Below, piece after piece: positions 1 to 7,185 of a stretch of 15,952 nt of DNA. Within the stretch, counting starts at the first letter, position 1. The number at the start of each line of letters is the position of its first letter. Position numbers and translations under genes: made by a program. This DNA is from JAEMQF01 sp031396305 (GTDB taxonomy: Bacteria; Pseudomonadota; Gammaproteobacteria; Burkholderiales; Burkholderiaceae_C). Location of the stretch: assembly GCA_031396305.1 (NCBI GenBank), contig JANNKM010000428.1, positions 1-15,952 on the forward strand, read 5' to 3'. The notes below the pieces were generated by a model. The model was not told the origin of the DNA, ran no database searches, and was given only the letters and a program-made list of their open reading frames with translations.

Positions 1-2
1 CT

Positions 3-302
3 CCACCGCCCCCAGCTCCTCCCGCACCCAAGCCGACGAACATCGCTGCCTATTGTTCGAAGATGCCCCAGCCCGAAGTGCCAGGGGTGGACTTCACCGG
101 GAGGATCGAGCTGAAGGCACGCGCGACGATCAAGGGCAACAAGATTGTTGAGGCCGAAGTCGTTCCCAATTCGATCATCGGAACGCGAGACCGCAAGATC
201 CAGCGTGCGTTCGGCAACGCCGTCACGGCGGCGATGCTTCAATACACCTGCGTGGGTGACAACATCGTCGTCGAGCAGCCCTTTGCTTTCACGATCAACT
301 GA
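3..302 (+). CDS. tonB: TonB energy transducer, C-terminal part (5' end outside window)
   Basis: This reading frame is open from the window edge and shows about 99 residues before a TGA stop. It begins with a proline/alanine-rich stretch (PPPPAPPAPKPT), like the periplasm-spanning linker of TonB proteins. A compact C-terminal domain follows, with a GRIELKARATIKGNKI segment that resembles the beta-strand pattern of the TonB C-terminal fold. In the family, this domain touches the TonB box of outer-membrane receptors and passes on energy from the ExbB/ExbD motor. exbB begins 100 bases downstream and two exbD genes follow, which supports the TonB call over TolA. The N-terminal membrane anchor is not in the window. 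The ATG at 63 is internal and is not the real start. The domain holds one cysteine in a YTCVGDN context and another just ahead of it (AAYCSK), a possible disulfide in the periplasm. Confidence 0.8.
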   Translation, partial: PPPPAPPAPKPTNIAAYCSKMPQPEVPGVDFTGRIELKARATIKGNKIVEAEVVPNSIIGTRDRKIQRAFGNAVTAAMLQYTCVGDNIVVEQPFAFTIN

Positions 303-402
303 AACGCGCACGCCAGCAGAATTTTCGCTTCGTACGCGCCCGGCCACGAGCCGGAGGCGTGACCTTCAACAAGAACCTCGCTCACCGCAGGAGACCCGCC
401 CC

Positions 403-1242
403 ATGAGCAATAGTTTGACCACCCTGATCGCGGCATTGGCCCTCGCCGCTGGCCTCGTTGCTTTGCCTGATCGGGTGGCGTCGCAAACGCAACAGCCTGC
501 GGAAGCGACAGCCGTTGCGCCGCCGATGGCCGCACCTTCCACCGGCATTGTCAGCAAGGAAACCGTCGACAACCCCTACGGCCTGGCCGCCCTTTGGGCA
601 CAAGGCGATTTCGTCTCCAAGGGCACCCTGATCATCCTCGTGATCATGAGCATGGGCAGTTGGTACATCCTGATCACGAAGCTGTATGAAAGCCTGAAGA
701 TGGGCGGCGAGGCGCGTGCGGCGAGTCGCAAGTTCTTCAAGTCTGCCTCGTTGACGGAAGGCTTGGCCGCGCTGAAGAAGGGCAGCGCCTTTCGCTACAT
801 TGCCGAGACCGGCATCGAGGCGGGTGAACATCACGAAGGCGCGCTCACGGAAAACATCGACCGCAATACCTGGGTGACGATGAGCGTGCAGCGCAGCGTC
901 GAAGAGGTGCAAAGCCGCCTGCAGGACGGCCTGGCTTTCCTCGCCACGGTGGGGTCCACGGCGCCGTTTGTCGGGCTGTTCGGCACGGTCTGGGGTATCT
1001 ACCACGCGCTCACGGCGATCGGCATCGCAGGCCAGGCGTCGATCGATAAGGTCGCCGGTCCTGTGGGCGAGGCGCTCATCATGACGGCGATCGGCCTTGC
1101 GGTTGCCGTGCCCGCGGTGCTGGGCTACAACTGGCTCGTGCGGCGCAACAAGGTGACGATGGAAAAAGTGCGCAGCTTTGGTGCCGACCTGCACGGCGTG
1201 CTGATGGGCGCGAAGAGCACTTCCGCGATGTCGTCGCGCTGA
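403..1242 (+). CDS. exbB: TonB-system proton channel subunit ExbB (MotA/TolQ/ExbB family)
   Basis: A 279-residue inner-membrane protein that forms the proton-driven motor with ExbD and energises TonB. The ATG at 403 is chosen because AGGAGA lies 8 bases upstream (389-394) and the protein then opens with a signal-like hydrophobic segment (residues 5-21). The frame continues open upstream to an ATG at 145, but that part overlaps tonB and has no family character. After an alanine/proline-rich periplasmic stretch come three membrane segments, near residues 74-95, 176-203 and 222-247. The second holds the family-typical STAPFVGLFGTVWGI and the third GEALIMTAIGLAVAVPAV. A cytoplasmic loop of about 80 residues separates the first two. 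The N-terminal extension with a cleavable-type signal is common in ExbB of TonB clusters and absent from TolQ. The exbD pair follows 26 bases downstream, so one operon is likely. Confidence 0.93.
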   Translation: MSNSLTTLIAALALAAGLVALPDRVASQTQQPAEATAVAPPMAAPSTGIVSKETVDNPYGLAALWAQGDFVSKGTLIILVIMSMGSWYILITKLYESLKMGGEARAASRKFFKSASLTEGLAALKKGSAFRYIAETGIEAGEHHEGALTENIDRNTWVTMSVQRSVEEVQSRLQDGLAFLATVGSTAPFVGLFGTVWGIYHALTAIGIAGQASIDKVAGPVGEALIMTAIGLAVAVPAVLGYNWLVRRNKVTMEKVRSFGADLHGVLMGAKSTSAMSSR

Positions 1243-1268
1243 CCTGTGCCGGCAACCGGGGGCACGAC

Positions 1269-1694
1269 ATGGCGATGAATTTGGGTTCTTCCAGCGATGA
1301 AGACGAAGTCGTCTCGACGATCAACACGACGCCGCTGGTCGACGTGATGCTGGTGCTGCTGATCATCTTCCTGATCACGATTCCCGTGGTGACGCAGTCG
1401 GTGGCAATGACGCTGCCCAAGGAAACCAACATCGCGCGGCAGACGCGGCCGGAGAACATCGAAATTTCGGTGAACAAGGACGGCGACATTTTCTGGAACG
1501 CGCAACTCGTTCCCGACAGCGAAGCCTTGTTTCAGCGCTTTAAGAAAATCGCGGTGATGGACCCGCAGCCTGAAGTGCACATTCGCGGCGATGAAAAGGC
1601 GCGCTATGAGTCAATCGGCCGCGTCGTGTTCGCGTGCCAGCGGGCGGCGATTGCGAAGATCAGTTTTGTCACCGAGCCGCCGCCGAAAGGTTGA
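1269..1694 (+). CDS. exbD: ExbD biopolymer transport protein, first copy
   Basis: A 141-residue protein with one N-terminal membrane helix (about residues 22-43) and a periplasmic domain, as expected for ExbD/TolR. The segment INTTPLVDVMLVLLIIFL carries the essential membrane aspartate at residue 25, the same number as in E. coli ExbD. That residue is the proton-carrying site of the motor in the family. The periplasmic domain has the usual alternation of strand-like segments (ENIEISVNKDGDIFWNAQLV, EVHIRGDEKARYESIGRVV). The start at 1269 has only a weak purine stretch (GGGGGC) upstream, and translation may depend on exbB ending 26 bases before. A second exbD copy follows after 24 bases. The two copies are clearly diverged outside the first 50 residues, so this is not a recent duplication. 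Confidence 0.93.
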   Translation: MAMNLGSSSDEDEVVSTINTTPLVDVMLVLLIIFLITIPVVTQSVAMTLPKETNIARQTRPENIEISVNKDGDIFWNAQLVPDSEALFQRFKKIAVMDPQPEVHIRGDEKARYESIGRVVFACQRAAIAKISFVTEPPPKG

Positions 1695-1718
1695 CCCCCA
1701 GGCAATGAGGAATTCACC

Positions 1719-2150
1719 ATGGCCATGAACGTCGGTTCTGCTTCCAGTTCGGGTGAACCCGACGTGATGATCGACATCAACACCACGCCGCTGATCGACG
1801 TGATGCTGGTGCTGATCATCATGCTCATCATCACGATTCCGATTCAGCTGCACACCGTGAACCTGAGCATGCCGCAGGGAGCGCCACCGCCGGCGACGCG
1901 AGAGCCGGTGGTCGTGACGATCGACATTGACTTCGACGGCACGGTGCTGTGGAACGGCGAGGCGCTTGCCGATCGCAATGCGCTGGAGACGCGCCTTAGC
2001 AATGCCGCGGCCATGCCCGACCAGCCCGAAGTGCACATCCGGCCGAACAAGCTGGTGGAGTACAAGGCGGTGGCGATGGTGCTTGCGTCGGCGCAGCGCC
2101 TGGGCGTGACGAAGCTGGGCATGGTGGGCAACGAGCAGTTCGTCAAATGA
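1719..2150 (+). CDS. exbD: ExbD biopolymer transport protein, second copy
   Basis: A 143-residue paralogue of the preceding gene, with the same start (MAMN.GS) and the same layout. It has a short acidic cytoplasmic head, one membrane helix (about residues 24-45) and a periplasmic domain ending FVK. The conserved membrane aspartate is at residue 27, in INTTPLIDVMLVLIIMLI. A clear ribosome site (GAGGA, just upstream of the ATG at 1719) supports the start. TonB clusters with two adjacent exbD genes are known from Xanthomonas and other proteobacteria, where the second copy can be needed only for some substrates. That role cannot be read from the sequence here. The stop codon overlaps the ATG of the downstream TPR gene in an ATGA arrangement. 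Confidence 0.93.
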   Translation: MAMNVGSASSSGEPDVMIDINTTPLIDVMLVLIIMLIITIPIQLHTVNLSMPQGAPPPATREPVVVTIDIDFDGTVLWNGEALADRNALETRLSNAAAMPDQPEVHIRPNKLVEYKAVAMVLASAQRLGVTKLGMVGNEQFVK

Positions 2151-3511
2151 TGAGCGTGGTGTTCGATTTGCCCTCACTTGCAGCGCGCATTCGGGCTTGC
2201 AAGCCCGAATCGCTGGATGGGCTCGCCGCATGCGGCTCGAAACCCCCATCTCGCCCCCAACCCTCGCCCGCAGGCGGGAGAGGGAGACGGATCGGTGCTT
2301 TGTTCCCAATTCGCTGGGCTGCGTTGATTGCGCTTGCCGTGCCTTTGCACAGTGGCATGGCGCAAGACGCTGTGCGCCCCGAGGTCGGCAAACCACTGCA
2401 GGCCGCGCAAGAGGCGATCAAGGCGCAGAAGTTCAAGGACGCGCTGGCCCGGGTGAACGAAGCCGATGCAGTGGCGAACAAGACTGCCAACGAGAGCTTC
2501 GTGATCGAGCGCATGCGCATCGCCGCGGCGTCGGGCGGGGGTGACGTCGAAACCGCGGCGAAGTCGTTCGAGGCCCTGAATGCGACCGGCAGACTTTCTG
2601 CTGCCGAGAGGTTGCGCATGGTCGAGTCGATCGCCGTGGCCTACTACCGTGCCAAGGACTACGCCAAGGCGATGCTGTGGTGCCAACGCTATTTCAAGGA
2701 GGGTGGCACGAGCCCGTCGATCCGCACGCTGCTGATTCAAAGCCAGTACCTGAGCGGCGATTTCGCCGGCGCAGCGCGCGAGTTGACCACCGAGATCCAG
2801 GCCGCGGAGAAAGCCGGCAGCGCGCCGCCGCAGGAGCGGCTGAACCTGCTGCTCAACGCGGGCACGCAGATGAAGGATGCGAATGCGACGGTGTATGCGC
2901 TTGAGCGGCTTGTCACTTTCTACCCGAAGAAAGAGTACTGGCTCGACCTGCTCAGCCGCATGCAGCGCAAGCCTGGCTTTTCGGATCGGCTTGCGCTGGA
3001 CACGTATCGATTGAGCCTGGCCATTGGCAGCATGAGTGCGGCCAACGATTTCTCGGAAATGGCGCAACTGGCGTTGCAGGCAGGCTTGCCGCACGAGGCG
3101 CGGCAGGTCGTCGACAAGGGCTTCGCCAGCGGCGTTCTCGGCAAGGCTGCCGACGGCGAACGCCACAAACGCTTGCGCGATCTGGTGAACAAACGGCTGG
3201 AAGAAGAAAAGACCGCGCGCGCTGACACCGAGAAGCAGGCGGCGGCTGACAAGGACGGTGGTTCCTTGGTGAACGCCGGCTTCAATCTGGTGTTCGCGGG
3301 CGAAGCCGCGAAGGGCCTGACGATGATGCAGCAAGGCCTGGCCAAGGGCACTCTGAAACGCCCCGATGACGCCAGGCTGCACCTCGCGATCGCCTACCTG
3401 ATGGCAGGCGACAGCGCCAAGGCGCAAGGCGTGCTGAAGACCGTGGGCGGGGCCGATGGCACGGCAGACCTGGCGCGTCTGTGGGCGCTCTACGCGAAGC
3501 GCAAGACCTGA
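2147..3511 (+). CDS. Periplasmic TPR-type protein of the TonB operon (N-terminus altered by a repeat)
   Basis: The ATG at 2147 overlaps the exbD stop, giving 454 residues. The frame after residue 75 is a helical, alanine-rich protein with repeated helix pairs (for example ALARVNEADAVANK, YYRAKDYAKAMLWCQRYF, LAIAYLMAGDSAKAQGVL) that look like tetratricopeptide repeats. TPR proteins are often encoded at the end of TonB-ExbB-ExbD operons, and in Vibrio one is needed for TonB2 function, so a periplasmic helper role is plausible. Residues 8-50 are Pro/Arg/Gly-rich and come from a palindromic repeat. A normal signal peptide (about FPIRWAALIALAVPLHSGMAQ) begins only after it. An alternative start is TTG at 2300, with AGGGAGA about 12 bases upstream, giving 403 residues with a normal export signal. 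I favour TTG or a disturbed N-terminus over a real 51-residue extension. Confidence 0.8.
   Translation: MMSVVFDLPSLAARIRACKPESLDGLAACGSKPPSRPQPSPAGGRGRRIGALFPIRWAALIALAVPLHSGMAQDAVRPEVGKPLQAAQEAIKAQKFKDALARVNEADAVANKTANESFVIERMRIAAASGGGDVETAAKSFEALNATGRLSAAERLRMVESIAVAYYRAKDYAKAMLWCQRYFKEGGTSPSIRTLLIQSQYLSGDFAGAARELTTEIQAAEKAGSAPPQERLNLLLNAGTQMKDANATVYALERLVTFYPKKEYWLDLLSRMQRKPGFSDRLALDTYRLSLAIGSMSAANDFSEMAQLALQAGLPHEARQVVDKGFASGVLGKAADGERHKRLRDLVNKRLEEEKTARADTEKQAAADKDGGSLVNAGFNLVFAGEAAKGLTMMQQGLAKGTLKRPDDARLHLAIAYLMAGDSAKAQGVLKTVGGADGTADLARLWALYAKRKT
2171..2290 (+). repeat. REP-like palindromic repeat element inside the 5' end of the TPR gene
   Basis: Two strong inverted repeats lie about 50 bases apart. 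The first is a perfect 22-base palindrome at 2189-2210 (each half ATTCGGGCTTG or its complement). The second, 2261-2284, pairs CCCTCgCCCGC with GCGGGaGAGGG around an AG turn, with a single G/A mismatch. The second stem resembles the CCCTCNCCC...GGGNGAGGG repeats common between genes of beta- and gammaproteobacteria. The outer limits given are approximate. In the reading frame of the TPR gene it encodes an unstructured Pro/Arg/Gly stretch, unlike any part of the rest of the protein. Confidence 0.6.
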
Positions 3512-3546
3512 AGTCGAGCCTGAGCGGCCCCTCGTGAGCCGCGCGC

Positions 3547-4305
3547 CTACTTCGGCGCCATGCGGATTGCGCCATCCAGGCGAATCACCTCGCCATTGAG
3601 CATGTCGTTCGTGACGATCTGGTGCACAAGCTTCGCGTAGTCGGCGGGTGTGCCCAGGCGGCTCGGGAACGGCACGCTCGCGGCGAGAGAGTCCTGCACT
3701 TCCTTGGGCAACGTGAACAACATCGGCGTGCCGAAGATGCCCGGCGCGATCGTCATGTTGCGGATGCCGTTGCGCGCCAGGTCGCGTGCGATCGGCAACG
3801 TCATGCCGACGATGCCACCCTTGGACGCTGAATATGCCGCCTGGCCGATCTGGCCGTCGTAGGCGGCAACGCTGGCGGTGGAGATCATCACACCGCGCTC
3901 GCCCGTAGGTTCAGGCGCGTTCTTGCTCATGGCCTCGGCGCCTAAGCGAATCATGTTGAAGCTGCCGATCAGGTTGACCGTGATCACCTTGGTGAACAGG
4001 GCCAACGAGTGTGGGCCATCCTTACCCACCGTCTTTGATGCCGGCCCGATGCCTGCGCAATTCACCAGGCCCATCAGCTTGCCTAAAGAGACGGCTTTGG
4101 CCACGGCGGCTTGCGCGTCACTCTCTTGGCTCACATCGCACTTGACGAACGCGCCGCCGACTTCCCGGGCCAGGACTTCGCCTTTGTCTGCCTGGAGATC
4201 GGCGATCACGACCTTGCCGCCGTGGGCGGCGAGCATGCGCACCGTGCCCTCACCGAGCCCGGATGCGCCGCCGGTGACGAGAAAGACCTTGCCTGAGATT
4301 TCCAT
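3547..4305 (-). CDS. Short-chain dehydrogenase/reductase, 3-hydroxyacyl-CoA dehydrogenase type
   Basis: A 252-residue Rossmann-fold oxidoreductase with all classical SDR landmarks. These are the glycine-rich cofactor loop TGGASGLG (residues 11-18), an acidic residue after the second strand (VVIADL) suggesting NAD(H) preference, the NCAGIG motif in the NNAG position, a catalytic serine in STASVAAYDG, and YSASK with the catalytic Tyr and Lys. The segment after the active site (APGIFGTPML) and the C-terminus (GEVIRLDGAIRMAP) resemble type-2 3-hydroxyacyl-CoA dehydrogenases (HSD17B10-like), which act in fatty-acid and isoleucine breakdown. The exact substrate is inferred. The ATG at 4305 has GGAGC about 7 bases upstream. 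It lies 42 bases after adk and is probably the last gene of the minus-strand cluster. It converges on the TPR gene with only 35 bases between, where I see no strong terminator. Confidence 0.88.
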   Translation of the reverse strand: MEISGKVFLVTGGASGLGEGTVRMLAAHGGKVVIADLQADKGEVLAREVGGAFVKCDVSQESDAQAAVAKAVSLGKLMGLVNCAGIGPASKTVGKDGPHSLALFTKVITVNLIGSFNMIRLGAEAMSKNAPEPTGERGVMISTASVAAYDGQIGQAAYSASKGGIVGMTLPIARDLARNGIRNMTIAPGIFGTPMLFTLPKEVQDSLAASVPFPSRLGTPADYAKLVHQIVTNDMLNGEVIRLDGAIRMAPK

Positions 4306-4347
4306 CGATTGCTCCGCGCGGATTTGATTGATCGGGGGGTGGCCCAG

Positions 4348-5001
4348 TCAGGCCAGCGCGGCCATCACGCGCTGCGTGATCTCATCGACACTGCCGGTGC
4401 CGAGGATGCGCTCGTAACGTGGAGCGTCGGCACTGCCCGTGCGCGCCCACTGGGCGTAGTACTCGATGAGCGGACGCGTCTGCTCCTTGTAAACCTGAAG
4501 GCGTTTTCTGACGGTTTCTTCGCGATCATCTTCGCGCTGAATGAGTGGCTCGCCGGTGATGTCGTCACGGTCAGCCACCTTCGGCGGGTTGAACTTGACG
4601 TGATAGGTGCGCCCGGAGGCCAGGTGCGCCCGGCGCCCGCTCATGCGCTCGATGATTGCCGCGTCGGGCACGTCGATCTCCAGCACGACATCGAGCTTCA
4701 CACCGGCGGACTTCATCGCATCGGCCTGAGGAATCGTACGCGGGAAGCCGTCGAACAAGAATCCGCTCGCGCAGTCGGGCTGAGTGATGCGCTCCTTGAC
4801 CAGGCCGATGATGATGTCGTCGCTGACCAGCGCGCCGCTTCCCATGACCTTCTTGGCGGCCAGGCCCAGTGGGGTGCCTGCCTTGACCGCGGCGCGGAGC
4901 ATGTCGCCCGTGGAGATCTGCGGGATGCCGAACTTGCCGCAGATGAATGTGGCCTGGGTTCCCTTGCCTGCGCCGGGTGCACCCAGAAGGATCAGTTTCA
5001 T
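4348..5001 (-). CDS. adk: Adenylate kinase
   Basis: A 217-residue cytosolic enzyme that interconverts ATP + AMP and 2 ADP. It starts MKLILLGAPGAGKGTQ, with the P-loop at residues 7-14. The AMP-binding segment STGDMLRAAV, the FDGFPRT motif and a long LID domain (RMSGRRAHLASGRTYH through DDITGEPLIQREDD) follow. The LID lacks the four zinc-binding cysteines of Gram-positive enzymes, as usual in proteobacteria. The length matches the long-form family. The frame is open upstream to 5121, but the ATG at 5001 is chosen because GAGGAG precedes it and the family begins there. The gap to kdsB is 139 bases. It contains TATTCT (minus strand, 5077-5072) without a convincing -35 box, so a separate adk promoter is possible but unproven. 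Confidence 0.97.
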   Translation of the reverse strand: MKLILLGAPGAGKGTQATFICGKFGIPQISTGDMLRAAVKAGTPLGLAAKKVMGSGALVSDDIIIGLVKERITQPDCASGFLFDGFPRTIPQADAMKSAGVKLDVVLEIDVPDAAIIERMSGRRAHLASGRTYHVKFNPPKVADRDDITGEPLIQREDDREETVRKRLQVYKEQTRPLIEYYAQWARTGSADAPRYERILGTGSVDEITQRVMAALA

Positions 5002-5140
5002 ATGTCTCCTCGCGCTTTCCGTCGCGCCAGGCCGGTGGGGCTTGGTTGCGTGGGCTGCGATTTTCGCGCCGAGAATACCATGTGATGGCGCAGCGCCGTG
5101 ACGCTCTTCGCTGCTGCGCACTGAGGTTTGCGAGCGAGGT

Positions 5141-5905
5141 TCAGCCGAGCATTGCGCGCACGCGTTCCAGGTCCGCCGGCGTATCCACCCCCGGCCCGGG
5201 CCTTGAGCGACTCACATGCACGGCAATGCGCTCGCCATGCCATAGAACTCGCAGTTGTTCAAGCGACTCTATCGCCTCCAGTGGACTGGGGCTGAGCGTT
5301 GTGAAACGGCGCAGAAAGCCTGCCCGGTAGGCGTACAAGCCGATGTGGCGCAGCGGTGGTGGCGAGGGCACGGCGGCATTGCTCGATGAAGCCGCGGCAG
5401 CACGGGCGTCGCGCCACCAGGGAATGGGTGCGCGTGAAAAATACATGGCGCGTCCGGCGGCGTCAATCACGACCTTCACGACGTTCGGATCGTCCAGTTC
5501 CGCCTGCGTGTCGATCGCGTGCGCGGCGGTTCCCATGACGCAGTCGGCGCGCTCGTTGAGCAGCGCAGCGCAAGCGTCGATCATTGCCGGATCGATGAGC
5601 GGTTCGTCCCCTTGCACGTTGAGCACGACATCGGCGCCATCCAGGCCCAGAACTTCGCAGGCCTCGGCGAGGCGGTCGCTGCCGGTCGGGTGGTCTGGCC
5701 GGGTCAGAATCGCCTGAACGCCAAACGCGACGCAAGCCGCCAGGATGTCAGCATGGTCGGCCGCCACCACCACCCGGCTGGCGCGGGACTTTACCGCCTG
5801 CCGTGCGACGCGAACGACCATCGGCACACCGGCAATATCGGCCAGGGGCTTGCGCGGCAGGCGGGTCGAAGCCAATCGCGCCGGAATGAGTACCGTGAAG
5901 CTCAT
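5141..5905 (-). CDS. kdsB: 3-deoxy-manno-octulosonate cytidylyltransferase (CMP-Kdo synthetase)
   Basis: A 254-residue enzyme that activates Kdo with CTP to CMP-Kdo for the inner core of lipopolysaccharide. Visible family motifs are the N-terminal nucleotide-binding signature PARLASTRLPRKPL (residues 8-21), TRPDHPTGSDRLAEA, the Mg/Kdo-site segment NVQGDEPLID, YFSRAPIPWWR, HIGLYAYRAGFLRRF, LEAIESLEQLRVLWHG and the C-terminal PGVDTPADLERVR. These cover the whole enzyme without gaps. Between the APIPWWR segment and HIGLYAYR there is an Ala/Ser/Pro-rich surface loop (AAAASSSNAAVPSPPP), a few residues longer than in E. coli KdsB. The ATG start at 5905 has no strong Shine-Dalgarno sequence. The gene sits 43 bases after ycaR, in the conserved lpxK-ycaR-kdsB order. 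Confidence 0.96.
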   Translation of the reverse strand: MSFTVLIPARLASTRLPRKPLADIAGVPMVVRVARQAVKSRASRVVVAADHADILAACVAFGVQAILTRPDHPTGSDRLAEACEVLGLDGADVVLNVQGDEPLIDPAMIDACAALLNERADCVMGTAAHAIDTQAELDDPNVVKVVIDAAGRAMYFSRAPIPWWRDARAAAASSSNAAVPSPPPLRHIGLYAYRAGFLRRFTTLSPSPLEAIESLEQLRVLWHGERIAVHVSRSRPGPGVDTPADLERVRAMLG

Positions 5906-5948
5906 CGTGATGCTTTGCGGTGCGAGTGCGGCGCGGCGCGGCGCGACG

Positions 5949-6134
5949 TCAGGAGTTTGGATCGAGCGTGCGCGCCTGGTCTTCGAGCATCACGGGGATG
6001 CCGTCGCGCACTGGAAACGCGAGCCTGTCGCCGCGGCAAGCGAGTTCATGCGCTTCTTGCGCAGGCGGACGCAGGTACTCCAATGGGCCCTTGCAGATCG
6101 GGCAGACCAGCAGCTCAAGCAGACGCACTTCCAT
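5949..6134 (-). CDS. ycaR: Trm112/UPF0434 family small protein (YcaR-like)
   Basis: A 61-residue protein nearly co-linear with E. coli YcaR (60 residues). It reads MEVRLLELLVCPICKGPLEY, then the LAFPVRDGIPVMLEDQAR segment diagnostic of the family. Only the first CxxC pair is present, and the second pair of true zinc ribbons is missing, as is normal for this bacterial group. Related Trm112 proteins activate methyltransferases, but the role of YcaR is not settled. The ATG at 6134 is chosen over an in-frame GTG at 6143 because AAGGTG lies 6 bases upstream and the protein then matches the family start. The gene begins inside the 3' end of lpxK (20-base overlap), which suggests translational coupling. 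kdsB follows. Confidence 0.9.
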   Translation of the reverse strand: MEVRLLELLVCPICKGPLEYLRPPAQEAHELACRGDRLAFPVRDGIPVMLEDQARTLDPNS

Positions 6135-7179
6135 GGTCGACACCTTGCACGGGAAATTTGGGGAGCAGCAACATCAAGGCCGATTCGAAGCTCGGGCTCG
6201 TACGGAAGTCTAGCGCGGCGACCCACACGCGGGCGTTGCCGACGCGGCGCGGGTCGATCTTCACCGCATCCTTCTCGGTGATCACCACGTCCACTTCACT
6301 GTCCGGCCATGGCAGCTTGATGAACGGGTAGTGATCGGGCAGCGGCATCGGCTCGAAGGCCAGGCCAAGGTCGCGCAGCATACTGAAGAATCGATCCGGA
6401 TTGGCAATTCCCGCCACGGCGAGCAAACGCCTGCCGCGCAGCGACTGGGCAGGCTGCGCGATGGCGTTCGCGCCTTGCCACCACGCCTTGAGCTCGATGA
6501 TCCCCGCCAAAGAGCGCTGCGCGGTGCTTCCAGGCCAGTGCGTGGTGGGTGACGGTGCGTTGTAAAGCACGACGCTGCGCGCCGGACATGCGGATGGAAT
6601 CGGCTCGCGCAACGGGCCCGAGGGCAGCAGCCAGCCATTGCCTGCGCCGCGCTCGTCGAAAACGATCACTTGCGCATCGCGCACCAGGCGGTGGTGCTGC
6701 AGGCCGTCGTCGCTGACGAGTACGTTCACCTGGGCGTGCCGACGCAGCAGTTCCCGGCCGGCGGCAACCCGGTTGCGCCCCACGACGACAGGCGCACCGG
6801 TTCGCAGCTGCAAGAGCTTGGGTTCATCGCCGCATGCTGCGGGCGGGGTGTCGACCTGCACTTCGAGAATCGACTGCGCGCTGCCGGCGTAGCCGCGAGA
6901 CACGATCCCCGGTGTGAACCCGCGGCGACGCAGCAGCTCGACGATGGCGATCACGCTCGGTGTCTTGCCCGCGCCACCCGCCACCAGGTTGCCCACGACG
7001 ATGACCGGCACGTTCAAGCTGCAGGTCTCCAGCCATCCGTGGCGATACAGCCATCTGCGAACCGCGCTGAGCAATGCGTAGAGGGCCGTGACGGGCAACA
7101 GACACACTGCCAGCAACCCGCGCTTCAGCCAGGCCCGTTGCAGCGTTTGCGACCAGCCGTTCCGGTCGGCGAAATGCAC
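6115..7179 (-). CDS. lpxK: Tetraacyldisaccharide 4'-kinase
   Basis: A 354-residue inner-membrane kinase that phosphorylates the 4' position of the lipid A precursor disaccharide, the sixth step of the Raetz pathway. An N-terminal hydrophobic helix (residues 21-41) anchors it. The P-loop-type motif GNLVAGGAGKTPS lies at residues 63-75, and the conserved SDDGLQHHRL segment further on carries the DDGxQ motif of the active site. Downstream, the VAGIANPDRFF and PDHYPF segments are also typical of LpxK. The start is a GTG at 7179, six bases after the exbD stop and without a clear ribosome site, so translation probably depends on coupling with exbD. No msbA lies beside it; the pair upstream is exbB-exbD, the arrangement also known from Pseudomonas aeruginosa. 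Confidence 0.95.
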   Translation of the reverse strand: MHFADRNGWSQTLQRAWLKRGLLAVCLLPVTALYALLSAVRRWLYRHGWLETCSLNVPVIVVGNLVAGGAGKTPSVIAIVELLRRRGFTPGIVSRGYAGSAQSILEVQVDTPPAACGDEPKLLQLRTGAPVVVGRNRVAAGRELLRRHAQVNVLVSDDGLQHHRLVRDAQVIVFDERGAGNGWLLPSGPLREPIPSACPARSVVLYNAPSPTTHWPGSTAQRSLAGIIELKAWWQGANAIAQPAQSLRGRRLLAVAGIANPDRFFSMLRDLGLAFEPMPLPDHYPFIKLPWPDSEVDVVITEKDAVKIDPRRVGNARVWVAALDFRTSPSFESALMLLLPKFPVQGVDHGSASA

Positions 7180-7185
7180 AGTGTG

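Noticed and set aside
382..1194. 270-codon minus-strand open frame opposite exbB
   Set aside because: exbB has clear membrane segments and a ribosome site; the opposite frame is a compositional shadow.
1269..2150. Recent tandem duplication of exbD
   Set aside because: The copies share the membrane helix but differ strongly in the periplasmic domain, so they are old paralogues.
2174..3427. 417-codon minus-strand open frame opposite the TPR gene
   Set aside because: Arg/His/Leu-rich shadow; the plus-strand frame has helix-repeat character, a signal peptide and operon context.
3512..3546. Terminator between the convergent TPR and SDR genes
   Set aside because: Only a weak five-base stem (GCGGC/GCCGC) without a T-run on either strand.
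4309..5085. 258-codon plus-strand open frame opposite adk
   Set aside because: adk on the minus strand is unmistakable; the opposite frame shows no family.
5141..5905. Ala/Ser/Pro-rich loop of KdsB as an inserted element
   Set aside because: Only a few residues longer than in E. coli KdsB, in a surface loop, with all catalytic motifs intact; normal drift in GC-rich genomes.
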